A stretch of DNA of 16,467 nucleotides from JAGUYA01 sp043802425 (GCA_043802425.1 JAZDLA010000003.1:1-16467); one strand, 5' to 3'; positions 7,350-13,813 are shown, counted from the first letter of the stretch. Numbers and translations are program-made. Notes: generated by a model from the letters alone, not told the origin.

Positions 7350-7856
7350 ATGAAGAAGTTGGTATTTGTTTGTTTGGGGCTGTTTTTATGTTTGGCGTTT
7401 TTTAACACCTGCGCACTTGCGGCGGATAAGATCGCCTGCGTTGACCTGGGGCGTATTTTTAGCGAATACGGCAAAACAAAAGATTATGATAAAACTTTGG
7501 GTGATAAACAGACCAGTTATGACACCGAGAGAGATAAAAAGATAAATGACATTAAACAGTTTCAGGATAAATTCAACTTATTAAGCGATAAAGAGAAGGA
7601 AGCCAAAAAAGCAGAGCTGGAAACCAAGATTAAGGAGCTTCAGGAATTTGACCGCGAAAAACAGACTGACCTGCGCAAAGAACTTAACGACAGGAAGACC
7701 GAGTTGATCAAAGATATCGACGATACGGTCAGGAAATATTCCGAAAGGGAAGGTTATACCCTGGTTTTAAGCGAGGCAGGATTAGCCTATAATGCCAAGA
7801 ATCTGGATATTACAGATAAAATATTAGAGATTCTGAACAAGGGCTATAAAAAATAA
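7350..7856 (+). CDS. skp: Periplasmic chaperone of the Skp/OmpH family
   Basis: Skp proteins trimerise into a jellyfish-like periplasmic chaperone that holds unfolded outer-membrane proteins on their way to BamA. The 168-residue precursor has a signal peptide (KKLVFVCLGLFLCLAFFNTC, cleavage probably after ALA at about residue 24), then the short body strand KIACVDLGRIFSEYGK, a long charged coiled-coil region (about 45-125, rich in K, E, D and Q) that would form the tentacles, and the closing body segment YTLVLSEAGLAYNAKNLDIT typical of OmpH. An exceptionally good ribosome binding site, AGGAGGAGG, precedes the ATG, suggesting high expression. Position between bamA and lpxD is the classical one. 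Confidence 0.93.
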   Translation: MKKLVFVCLGLFLCLAFFNTCALAADKIACVDLGRIFSEYGKTKDYDKTLGDKQTSYDTERDKKINDIKQFQDKFNLLSDKEKEAKKAELETKIKELQEFDREKQTDLRKELNDRKTELIKDIDDTVRKYSEREGYTLVLSEAGLAYNAKNLDITDKILEILNKGYKK

Positions 7857-7867
7857 CAGATTTAATT

Positions 7868-8905
7868 ATGCCTAGAACCTTAAAGGAGATAGCCGGACTC
7901 CTTGACGGCGAATTGATTGGTAATGCCGATACGCTGATTACCGGTATCAGCGGTATTAAAGAGGCCCAGGCAGGAGATATCACCTTCTTGGCTAATCCCA
8001 AATACCTTAGCCTATTAGAGAAGACGCGCGCCTCAGCAGTAATCACCTCAAAAGATATAACGGCCGCACCCAAGCCGATTATCCGCACGGAAAACCCGTC
8101 TTTGGCATTTGCCAGGATGGTTTCTTTGATGGCGCCCTGCCAGATCAAGCATCCTAAAGGAATACACCCCAGCGCAATATTAGGCAAGGATGTATCTTTA
8201 GGCCGGGATGTGGCTATCGGCCCTTATGCGGTCATAGAGGATAATGTATCTATAGGGGATGAAACCGTCATTTATTCCGGATGTTTTATAGGCCACCATA
8301 GCCGGATAGAAAATAACAGTTTAATTTATCCTAATGTTTCTATACGCGAGCGCGTCAGTATAGGTAGCCGTGTAATTATCCATAGTGGCACGGTAATAGG
8401 CTCTGACGGTTTCGGTTTTGCCACGATAGAAGGGTTACACCATAAGATTCCCCAGATAGGGACAGTAGAGATAGGCGATGATGTAGAGATCGGCGCAAAC
8501 GTCACTATTGACCGGGCGCGTTTTGATAAGACCGTAATCGGACGCGGCACCAAGATTGATAACCTTGTCCAGATTGCCCATAATGTAATTACGGGCGAGA
8601 GTTGTATTATTGTAGCGCAGGTAGGGATTTCCGGCAGCACTACCGTCGGGAATAATGTGGTTTTAGCCGGCCAGGTAGGGATAGTCGGGCATGTCAGCAT
8701 CGGTGATAATGCAGTAGTAATGGCTCAGTCAGGAGTAAGTAAATCCATTCCCGCTGGCACTATGGTCTGGGGCTATCCGGCAAAACCCGCAAGTACGGCC
8801 AAACGCGTCAACGCCTGCGTCCAGAACCTTCCCCGGTTATACGAGACAATAGTAGGACTGAAGAAGAAGATCGAAGAGTTAGAAAAAAAATTGCAGGACA
8901 AATAA
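7868..8905 (+). CDS. lpxD: UDP-3-O-(3-hydroxyacyl)glucosamine N-acyltransferase LpxD
   Basis: LpxD adds the second, N-linked hydroxyacyl chain to the lipid A precursor using acyl-ACP, in the cytoplasm. The N-terminal uridine-binding domain (about 1-100) includes the family sequence GDITFLANPKYLS. A left-handed parallel beta helix of hexapeptide repeats spans about 105-315. The catalytic His is residue 238 in NLVQIAHNV, matching E. coli His239. The C-terminal helix (about 320-345) is strongly charged, as expected for the acyl-carrier-protein contact. The 345-residue length is normal. It follows skp by 11 bases and has no clear ribosome binding site. Confidence 0.96.
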   Translation: MPRTLKEIAGLLDGELIGNADTLITGISGIKEAQAGDITFLANPKYLSLLEKTRASAVITSKDITAAPKPIIRTENPSLAFARMVSLMAPCQIKHPKGIHPSAILGKDVSLGRDVAIGPYAVIEDNVSIGDETVIYSGCFIGHHSRIENNSLIYPNVSIRERVSIGSRVIIHSGTVIGSDGFGFATIEGLHHKIPQIGTVEIGDDVEIGANVTIDRARFDKTVIGRGTKIDNLVQIAHNVITGESCIIVAQVGISGSTTVGNNVVLAGQVGIVGHVSIGDNAVVMAQSGVSKSIPAGTMVWGYPAKPASTAKRVNACVQNLPRLYETIVGLKKKIEELEKKLQDK

Positions 8906-8909
8906 AATA

Positions 8910-10226
8910 ATGGAAAACCAGAGGACGATTGCCAGGGCAGCAGGTTTAAAAGGCACAGGTTTACATACCGCAAATAAGGTAAATATAATATTTAAACCCG
9001 CGCCTGTAGATACAGGCATTAATTTTATCCGCACGGATTTGCCTAATAAGCCCGTTATTAAAGCCTCGGTTGATTCTGTGCTTGCGCAGTCCCGTTCTCC
9101 GCGACGCACCTCTATCGGTTATGACGGCATAGAGATTCATACTATCGAACACCTTATGGCGGCATTAGCGGGCCTGGGTATAGATAATCTTGATATAGAA
9201 ATAAACAATGACGAATTACCGGGTTTAGACGGCAGCAGCCTGAATTTCTTAGAGGTGCTTACCCAGGCAGGCATTAAAGAACAGGAAAAGCCGCGGCATC
9301 CTTATCTTATCAAAGATCCGATTTTTGTAGAGGAGGATGGAGCGGTTATTATGATAGTGCCGGCGCAGGAATCCAAGATTTCTTATACCCTGAATTATAA
9401 TCATCCGCTGCTTAAGGCGCAGTTTCTGGAATTAAGTATAAATAACGATATATTTAAGGATGAGTTGGCTTCTTCGCGCACATTCTGCCTGGAAAACGAA
9501 GTTAAAGAATTACAGCAGCAGGGTTTTGGCCGCGGCGCAAATTTTGAGAATACCCTCGTCGTAGGCGAGAATGGCGTAGTAAAAAATAAGTTACGCTATA
9601 CAGATGAATTTGTCCGGCATAAGGTGCTGGACTTATTGGGCGATTTATATATATTAGGCGTGCCGCTAAAAGGGCATATCATTGCTTTAAGGAGCGGGCA
9701 CTCTTTGAATATAAAACTGGTCAGGAAGATAGATCAACAGAGAAAGAAATATGCGGTAAGCGGAATAGCCATAGATTACCGTCCCCAGGAAGGGGAAGGG
9801 TTGGATAGCGAGACGATTATGAAGATATTACCGCATCGGCCGCCTTTTCTCTTTGTGGATAGGATTATTTCCTTAGAAAGAGGAAAGCGGGCTACCGGAA
9901 TAAAGAATGTCACAATAAATGATTATTTCTTTAAAGGGCACTTTCCCGGTAAGCCGGTTATGCCGGGCGTTTTAATCGTGGAGGCAATGGCCCAGGTAGG
10001 CGGGGTGATGATGCTTTCTCCCGAGGAAAACAGGGGTAAGATCGCCTATTTTATGTCTATAGATAAGGTTAAATTTAGGAAACCGGTTGTCCCCGGAGAC
10101 CAGGTTATTTTGGAAGTCCAGGCGGGTAAGGTAAAATCCCGCACAGGCCAGGTGCATGCCAGGGCATTGGTAGACGGCAAATTGGTAGCAGAGGCAGATT
10201 TGATGTTTGCGCTGGCTGAGGCGTAG
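8910..10226 (+). CDS. lpxC-fabZ: Fused LpxC deacetylase and FabZ dehydratase
   Basis: This bifunctional protein has 438 residues. The first part (about 1-290) is LpxC, the zinc amidase for the committed step of lipid A synthesis: it has the metal-binding motif EH at 80-81 in HTIEHLMAAL, His237 and Asp241 in RHKVLDLLGD, and the catalytic-site His264 in SGHSLN; these match Aquifex residues 78-79, 238, 242 and 265. The second part (about 298-438) is the hot-dog FabZ dehydratase, opening ILPHRPPFLFVDRI, with active-site His344 in GHFPG and Glu358 in VEAMAQ at the expected 14-residue spacing. The linker is only about ten residues (QEGEGLDSET). The fusion is known from Bacteroidetes and some other lineages. 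It starts four bases after lpxD and precedes lpxA, keeping the usual lpxD-fabZ-lpxA order. Confidence 0.96.
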   Translation: MENQRTIARAAGLKGTGLHTANKVNIIFKPAPVDTGINFIRTDLPNKPVIKASVDSVLAQSRSPRRTSIGYDGIEIHTIEHLMAALAGLGIDNLDIEINNDELPGLDGSSLNFLEVLTQAGIKEQEKPRHPYLIKDPIFVEEDGAVIMIVPAQESKISYTLNYNHPLLKAQFLELSINNDIFKDELASSRTFCLENEVKELQQQGFGRGANFENTLVVGENGVVKNKLRYTDEFVRHKVLDLLGDLYILGVPLKGHIIALRSGHSLNIKLVRKIDQQRKKYAVSGIAIDYRPQEGEGLDSETIMKILPHRPPFLFVDRIISLERGKRATGIKNVTINDYFFKGHFPGKPVMPGVLIVEAMAQVGGVMMLSPEENRGKIAYFMSIDKVKFRKPVVPGDQVILEVQAGKVKSRTGQVHARALVDGKLVAEADLMFALAEA

Positions 10227-10232
10227 ATTAAA

Positions 10233-11024
10233 ATGATACATAAAACAGCAATAGTGTCTAAGAAGGCAAAATTGGCCGACGATATTCAGGTCGGCCCTTA
10301 TACTATTATCGGAGATAATGTAGCGATAGGTCAGGGTACTAAGGTCGGGGCTCATTGTGTCATTGAAGGCAATAGCTCTATCGGTAAATCTTGCGAAATT
10401 TTTACCGGTGCGGTAATTGGAAGCCGGCCGCAGGACTTAAAATACAAGGGAGAGAAGAGTTTTCTGGAGATAGGTGATAATAATATTATCCGCGAGTATT
10501 GCACTCTGAATCCGGCAACAGGCGAGGGTAGCAAGACCATAGTGGGTGACGGTAATCTTCTTATGGCTTATTCGCATATTGCCCATGACTGCGTAGTGGG
10601 TAATAATTGTATTATTGCTAACGGCGGCACCCTCGCCGGCCATGTCACCATTGAAGACAAAGCGGTCTTAGGAGGGTTGGTAGCTATACACCAGTTTGTC
10701 AGGGTAGGTATCCTTTCTATCATCGGCGGATGTTCCAAGGTAGTACAGGATATCCCGCCTTATTCTACCTGCGACGGACATCCTGCGCGCGTATACGGTC
10801 TTAACCTTATCGGTTTAAGGCGTAGCGGAATCTCGAAAGGCGCGATGGCACAGCTTAATCATGCCTTTAAAATACTTTTTAATGAAGGCCACAGCGCAAA
10901 ACGCGCCCTGGAAAGGGTAGAGCAGGAAGTAGAGCCGCATCAAGAAGTTTCATACCTTATCAATTTCGTCAAAAACTCTCAAAGAGGCATAGTCCGTTCC
11001 TGTCGTAAGTCTATAGAAAGCTAA
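10233..11024 (+). CDS. lpxA: Acyl-ACP--UDP-N-acetylglucosamine O-acyltransferase LpxA
   Basis: LpxA catalyses the first step of lipid A synthesis, O-acylation of UDP-GlcNAc. At 263 residues it matches the family length of about 262. Hexapeptide repeats form the beta helix from residue 2 to about 185; the catalytic His is residue 118 in HIAHDCVVGNNC, equivalent to E. coli His125. The segment GGLVAIHQFVRVG and the ending of the helix at GGCSKVVQDIPPY are strongly conserved, and the C-terminal helical part starts at GLNLIGLRRSGIS. The ATG lies six bases after the LpxC-FabZ stop, with only a distant GAGG as possible ribosome binding site, suggesting coupled translation. Confidence 0.97.
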   Translation: MIHKTAIVSKKAKLADDIQVGPYTIIGDNVAIGQGTKVGAHCVIEGNSSIGKSCEIFTGAVIGSRPQDLKYKGEKSFLEIGDNNIIREYCTLNPATGEGSKTIVGDGNLLMAYSHIAHDCVVGNNCIIANGGTLAGHVTIEDKAVLGGLVAIHQFVRVGILSIIGGCSKVVQDIPPYSTCDGHPARVYGLNLIGLRRSGISKGAMAQLNHAFKILFNEGHSAKRALERVEQEVEPHQEVSYLINFVKNSQRGIVRSCRKSIES

Positions 11025-11027
11025 ATT

Positions 11028-11831
11028 ATGGAAAAGATCGGCTTAATTGCAGGAAACAGAAGATTTCCAATTTTATTTTCTGAAGCTGCAAAAAAAAGCG
11101 GCTGTTATATCGTAGCGGTAGCCATAAAGGGCGACACCTCTTATAAATTAAAAAAATCAGTCGATAAAATATACTGGATAGGCCTGGATGAATTCCGTAG
11201 GCTATTTGAAATATTTAAGGCTGAAGGCATTACTAAAATAGTCATGGCCGGGCAGATTAACCCGCAGCGGTTATTCAGCAAGGATATAGATAAGGATGAA
11301 GAACTGAAGAGTCTGATTAAACACGTAAAAGACAAGAAGGCAGATACCTTATTTGGGGCAGTAGCGGAAAAATTAAGAATGTCGGGTTTTGAACTAATTG
11401 ACTCCACGACTTTTCTGGGAGACCTCCTTCCAAAAAAAGGAACGCTTACCGAAAGGGCGCCGGTTTTTGAGGAATGGGAAGACATCTATTTTGGGTTCGA
11501 TTTAGCCAAGGCAGTTGCCCATTTAGATATAGGGCAGACCGTAGCCGTTAAACATAAGGCAATTGTAGCCGTAGAAGCGCTGGAAGGGACGGATAACCTT
11601 ATCGGGCGTGCAGGCAAGATTGCCCAGGAAGGCGTTACCATAGTAAAGGTAAGCAAACCCAAGCAGGATATGCGTTTCGATATTCCGGTAGTAGGGCTAA
11701 ATACTGTAAAGAATCTTATCCGGGCAAGGGCTGCCTGTCTTGCTATCGAGGCAGACAAGACTCTTTTTATCGATAAAGAAGAAAGCATTAAATTAGCGGA
11801 TAAAAAGGATATTTCTATAGTTGCGTTATAA
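11028..11831 (+). CDS. lpxI: UDP-2,3-diacylglucosamine pyrophosphatase LpxI
   Basis: LpxI hydrolyses UDP-2,3-diacylglucosamine to lipid X and UMP, the fourth lipid A step, replacing the unrelated LpxH of enterics. The 267-residue product shows the family start MEKIGLIAGNRRFPILFSEAA, the mid region DSTTFLGDLLPKKG, the segment GFDLAKAVAHLDIGQTVAVK with VAVEALEGTDNLIGRAG, and the motif QDMRFDIPVVG (residues 213-223), which in Caulobacter LpxI contains a catalytic Asp. It begins three bases after lpxA. The stop is followed immediately by an ATG for a nine-codon ORF; lpxB, the next enzyme in the pathway, is not encoded in this window. Confidence 0.94.
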   Translation: MEKIGLIAGNRRFPILFSEAAKKSGCYIVAVAIKGDTSYKLKKSVDKIYWIGLDEFRRLFEIFKAEGITKIVMAGQINPQRLFSKDIDKDEELKSLIKHVKDKKADTLFGAVAEKLRMSGFELIDSTTFLGDLLPKKGTLTERAPVFEEWEDIYFGFDLAKAVAHLDIGQTVAVKHKAIVAVEALEGTDNLIGRAGKIAQEGVTIVKVSKPKQDMRFDIPVVGLNTVKNLIRARAACLAIEADKTLFIDKEESIKLADKKDISIVAL

Positions 11832-11861
11832 ATGAAGCCCAAGGTTATGGAACATAAGTGA
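11832..11861 (+). other. Nine-codon ORF abutting lpxI, possible remnant of a lost gene
   Basis: The ATG at 11832 directly follows the lpxI stop and reads MKPKVMEHK before TGA. Stop-start abutment of this kind is how real genes are joined in this window (pth-rpsF). In related operons a gene such as lpxB or a Gfo/Idh oxidoreductase follows lpxI, so this may be the first codons of such a gene left by a deletion. It could equally be chance. Confidence 0.25.
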
Positions 11862-11879
11862 ACGTAAGGAAGAAAAATC

Positions 11880-11907
11880 TTGACACTATCCTTTTATGGT
11901 GTATAAA
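11880..11907 (+). promoter_or_regulatory. Strong sigma-70-type promoter for the CBM48 gene
   Basis: A consensus -35 box TTGACA (11880-11885) and a -10 box TATAAA (11902-11907) are 16 bases apart. The expected start near 11914 leaves a leader of about 18 bases carrying AGGAGG at 11921-11926, five bases before the ATG. This is the best promoter plus ribosome binding site pair in the window. Confidence 0.75.
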
Positions 11908-11931
11908 TGGTCTTAGCAAAAGGAGGGTAGC

Positions 11932-12210
11932 ATGGCGATAATGACGAGGTCAAAACCAGCGGAATTCAAACTGTATGCGCCACAGGCAAAACGGGTCCAT
12001 CTCGTAGGTACGTTTAACAACTGGAATACCAGGATGCTCTCTGCCAAGAAAGACTCTAAGGGCAACTGGGCAGTAAAAGTTAATTTAAAGCCCGGCACGT
12101 ATGAGTATAAATTTTTTGTAGACGGCTCCTGGTTGAATGATCCATACTGCACTTCTTGTGTTGCTAATACCTTTGGCACCCAAAACTGCGTGGTAGAAAT
12201 AAAAAAATAG
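11932..12210 (+). CDS. Stand-alone CBM48/AMPK-type glycogen-binding domain protein
   Basis: The 92-residue product is a single immunoglobulin-like carbohydrate-binding domain of the CBM48/AMPK-beta/isoamylase N-terminal type. Diagnostic segments are FKLYAPQAKRVHLVGTFNNWN, the W in GNWAVKVNLKPGTYEYKFFVDG, and the SWLNDPYC turn. The GTFNNWN and YEYKFFVDG strands carry the aromatic residues used for alpha-glucan binding. No catalytic domain, signal peptide or partner gene is present, so it may work as a small adaptor tethering an unknown partner to glycogen; that role is inferred. Three Cys (two near TSCV and QNCV) are unusual for so short a cytoplasmic domain. An internal ATG four codons in is an alternative start but is farther from the AGGAGG. 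It is monocistronic, with its own promoter and terminator. Confidence 0.9.
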   Translation: MAIMTRSKPAEFKLYAPQAKRVHLVGTFNNWNTRMLSAKKDSKGNWAVKVNLKPGTYEYKFFVDGSWLNDPYCTSCVANTFGTQNCVVEIKK

Positions 12211-12222
12211 TAATAACATAAC

Positions 12223-12272
12223 TCCCCCTATCCTTGCGTTATTAATTTTAAGAAGGTAGGGGGATTTTATTT
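12223..12272 (+). terminator. Rho-independent terminator after the CBM48 gene
   Basis: TCCCCCTA plus CCTT (12223-12235, one bulged T) pairs with AAGG plus TAGGGGGA (12253-12264), a G/C-rich stem with a 17-base loop, followed by TTTTATTT. It lies 13 bases after the stop codon. Confidence 0.85.
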
Positions 12273-12286
12273 ACCCTAAGTCGTAA

Positions 12287-12491
12287 TATGGGTAACGCAT
12301 TTATAGTGGGTCCTGCCTTGGCCTGTTTCTCGCGGGGGCGCTTATTTTACCCCAGCGTGTCAAAATTTCGCTCGCCTGCGGTACCTCGCTCTGCCCGATT
12401 TCGATATAGCGAGGCAACCATGCCCGTTCGGTATCCTCGGATGCCCCGCTTGAAATCAGTCCAAGCTACCCACTAAAAACTATTACCCATA
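12287..12491. mobile_element. MITE-like non-coding element with inverted termini flanked by TA
   Basis: The outer ends are TA-TGGGTAA (12287-12295) and TTACCCA-TA (12483-12491), perfect 7-bp inverted repeats each bordered by TA. Further in, AGTGGGT (12305-12311) matches ACCCACT (12468-12474), and similarity between the arms continues imperfectly for roughly 50 bases per side (left CTTGGCCTGTTTC against right GAAATCAGTCCAAG). The centre has its own hairpin CCTCGCT/AGCGAGG. No transposase fits in 200 bp; the 62-codon open frame at 12288-12476 has no recognisable features. TA-flanked ends are what IS630/Tc1-mariner elements leave. It fills most of the gene-free interval 12211-12562. Confidence 0.5.
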
Positions 12492-12526
12492 GCTATGAAC
12501 TTTACGCTTATTCAGCCTAAGTTATA

Positions 12527-12555
12527 TTCAATTGCTGTAGGGGTTATGGTATAAT
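12527..12555 (+). promoter_or_regulatory. Extended -10 promoter directly before the radical SAM gene
   Basis: TGGTATAAT (12547-12555) is a perfect extended -10 element; TTCAAT at 12527-12532 is a weak -35 at 17-base spacing. The expected transcription start near 12562 coincides with the ATG at 12563, and no Shine-Dalgarno sequence is present. Confidence 0.6.
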
Positions 12556-12562
12556 ATAAATT

Positions 12563-13282
12563 ATGAAATATATATACGGTCCGGTAAAATCGCGCAGATT
12601 AGGCTTATCTTTAGGCATTACTTTAACTCCTTACAAGATATGTTCTTTTGATTGTATTTACTGCCAGCTAGGCGTAACTAAAGTAAAGACAATAGAAAGA
12701 AAAGAATATATCCCCGTACAGGAAATTATAAATGAATTAAATCTTTGGCTGCAAAATAATAGTCTTAAGGTAGGGCAGTTAAATTATATTACGCTTTCCG
12801 GATCAGGTGAGCCTACGCTGAATACTAAAATAGACCGGTTGATTACTGAGATAAAAAAGGTTACCGTTGTGCCCATAGCAGTAATTACAAATGCTTCTCT
12901 GCTAAAGATGGATTCAGTGCGGCAGGCATTATTGAATGCGGACCTGATCGTCCCTTCTTTAGATGCCGCAACCCAAGAAATATTCATGAGGATTGACCAG
13001 CCTCAAGAGGGCATGAATATAGAAGAGGCAATAAATGGTCTGGCGCAGTTAAGGAAGGAATTCAGGGGTAAGATCTGGCTGGAGGTGATGTTAGTTAAAG
13101 GCGTAAACGATGATTTAAGGCATATTAAAAAACTTAGAGAAGCTATAGATTTAATAAATCCGGATAAGGTGCAACTGAATTCGCCTGTACGCATAACCGC
13201 CCAGGATAATGTATTGCCTACGGACACAGATAAGCTGGAGAAAATTAAAGAAATGTTAGGCGATAAGTGCTGGATTATTTGA
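12563..13282 (+). CDS. Radical SAM protein, wyosine-synthetase-like (COG0731 type)
   Basis: The 239-residue protein is a compact radical SAM enzyme. The [4Fe-4S] cluster motif CxxxCxxC is at Cys27, Cys31 and Cys34 (ICSFDCIYCQLG), preceded by the family-type opening YGPVKSRRLGLSLGI and followed near residue 80 by the SAM-contact motif LSGSGEPTLN. The barrel continues through ITNASLL, LDAATQEIFMRIDQP and KVQLNSPVR. This opening and the GSGEPTL motif are those of COG0731, named after archaeal tRNA wyosine synthetases; the bacterial members have no settled function and no C-terminal SPASM-like cysteines are present. It is a single-gene unit after a gene-poor interval. Its substrate cannot be read from context, although tRNA-derived sequence begins immediately downstream. 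Confidence 0.88.
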   Translation: MKYIYGPVKSRRLGLSLGITLTPYKICSFDCIYCQLGVTKVKTIERKEYIPVQEIINELNLWLQNNSLKVGQLNYITLSGSGEPTLNTKIDRLITEIKKVTVVPIAVITNASLLKMDSVRQALLNADLIVPSLDAATQEIFMRIDQPQEGMNIEEAINGLAQLRKEFRGKIWLEVMLVKGVNDDLRHIKKLREAIDLINPDKVQLNSPVRITAQDNVLPTDTDKLEKIKEMLGDKCWII

Positions 13283-13283
13283 T

Positions 13284-13476
13284 GCGCCCATAGCTCAATC
13301 CTAAGTATTAATAGCCCAGGATGACTAATGTTAGCCAAAAAGATTTAGGGCATTAGCTCAATCCTAAGTATTAATAGCCTAGGATGACTAATGTTAGCCA
13401 AAAAGATTTATGGCATTAGCTCAATCCTTGAATAAGCAAAGCCGCCGAGGATGACTATGGAAGTAGGAAAAATACC
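13284..13476 (+). repeat. Tandem array of 63-nt hairpin units with tRNA-like start
   Basis: Two units, 13291-13353 and 13354-13416, are identical at 61 of 63 positions; a third diverged unit begins at 13417. Each begins TAGCTCAATCCT and contains ATCCT paired with AGGAT, flanked in unit 2 by CATTAG (13351-13356) paired with CTAATG (13388-13393) around a 15-base loop. In unit 3 the loop differs completely but ATCCT/AGGAT is kept. The lead-in of unit 1, GCGCCCA-TAGCTCAAT (13284-13299), differs at only two positions from the 5' end of the tRNA fragment at 13477, so the array looks tRNA-derived. No ORF on either strand is convincing here. Confidence 0.7.
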
Positions 13477-13535
13477 GCGCCTGTAGCTCAATTGGATACC
13501 TGCCTGCCGGCAGGCAGGGAGTGTTAGCCTTCGGA
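13477..13535 (+). pseudogene. 5' half of a tRNA-Arg-like gene interrupted by a 20-bp palindrome
   Basis: GCGCCTG-TA-GCTC-AATTGGATA matches the acceptor strand, D stem and D loop of the intact tRNA-Arg at 13609. A 20-base palindrome (13499-13518) then stands where the D stem should close, after which GAGTGTTAGCCTTCGGA again follows the tRNA through its anticodon loop. Beyond 13535 similarity ends: there is no variable loop, T arm or acceptor 3' strand. Instead CGGAGCC (13532-13538) pairs with GGCTCCG (13558-13564). Confidence 0.7.
13499..13518. repeat. 20-bp perfect palindrome inside tRNA remnant, copy 1
   Basis: CCTGCCTGCCGGCAGGCAGG reads the same on both strands. A second copy with one changed base lies at 13824-13843, also between a GGATA and a GAG. 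Including flanks, the two copies share 37 of 40 positions. Confidence 0.85.
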
Positions 13536-13608
13536 GCCCCTCGGTACTGTATGGTAAGGCTCCGTCCCGATTATTTACTAGTATTATTGATGACTGGACT
13601 TATATAAT

Positions 13609-13682
13609 GTGCCTGTAGCTCAACCGGATAGAGCGCTAGTCTTCGGAACTAGATGTTGCTGGTTCAACTCCAGCCAGGCACA
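13609..13682 (+). tRNA. tRNA-Arg (anticodon UCG)
   Basis: A complete cloverleaf can be drawn: acceptor GTGCCTG/CAGGCAC with all seven pairs and discriminator A; TA; D stem GCTC/GAGC around loop AACCGGATA; anticodon stem CTAGT/ACTAG around loop CTTCGGA, giving anticodon UCG; five-base variable loop ATGTT; T stem GCTGG/CCAGC around TTCAACT. A at position 20 and A73 are both arginine identity elements. CCA is not encoded (the next bases are TTTT). A TATAAT touches the 5' end (13603-13608), too close to be this gene's own -10 box, so the transcript probably begins farther upstream. It is flanked on both sides by decayed partial copies of itself. Confidence 0.93.
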
Positions 13683-13691
13683 TTTTAGATA

Positions 13692-13767
13692 GTGCCTCGG
13701 GATCCAGTCTTGAGTGAATTAGAGGGACTGGAGCTAGGCGTTGCTGGTTCAAGTCCAGCCAGGTGCA
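13692..13767 (+). pseudogene. Decayed tRNA copy with intact T arm
   Basis: The 3' part GTTGCTGG-TTCAAGT-CCAGCCAGGTGCA repeats the tRNA-Arg 3' end (variable loop, T arm, acceptor strand, discriminator) with few changes, and the 5' end GTGCCTC can still pair with most of CAGGTGC. Between them no D arm or anticodon arm remains; instead CCAGTC and GACTGG form a six-base stem. It begins ten bases after the intact gene. Confidence 0.65.
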
Positions 13768-13783
13768 TTTAATCAATGTAGCT

Positions 13784-13813
13784 TCCCGCTGGCTATTTAA
13801 TAGAATGGCGGGA
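13784..13813 (+). repeat. Hairpin preceding tRNA fragment
   Basis: TCCCGC (13784-13789) pairs with GCGGGA (13808-13813), with an inner CTAT/ATAG pairing. Its right arm runs into the tRNA-like fragment at 13808, taking the place of the expected acceptor and D-stem bases. No T-run follows. Confidence 0.5.

Noticed and set aside
12288..12476. 62-codon ORF as a protein gene
   Set aside because: No ribosome binding site, arginine/proline-rich translation without domain features, and it is fully inside the inverted-repeat element.
13284..13476. CRISPR array
   Set aside because: The units are directly adjacent without unique spacers, each longer than a CRISPR repeat, with no cas genes in the window.
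13603..13608. TATAAT as the -10 box of tRNA-Arg
   Set aside because: It touches the first base of the mature tRNA, so transcription would begin inside the gene.
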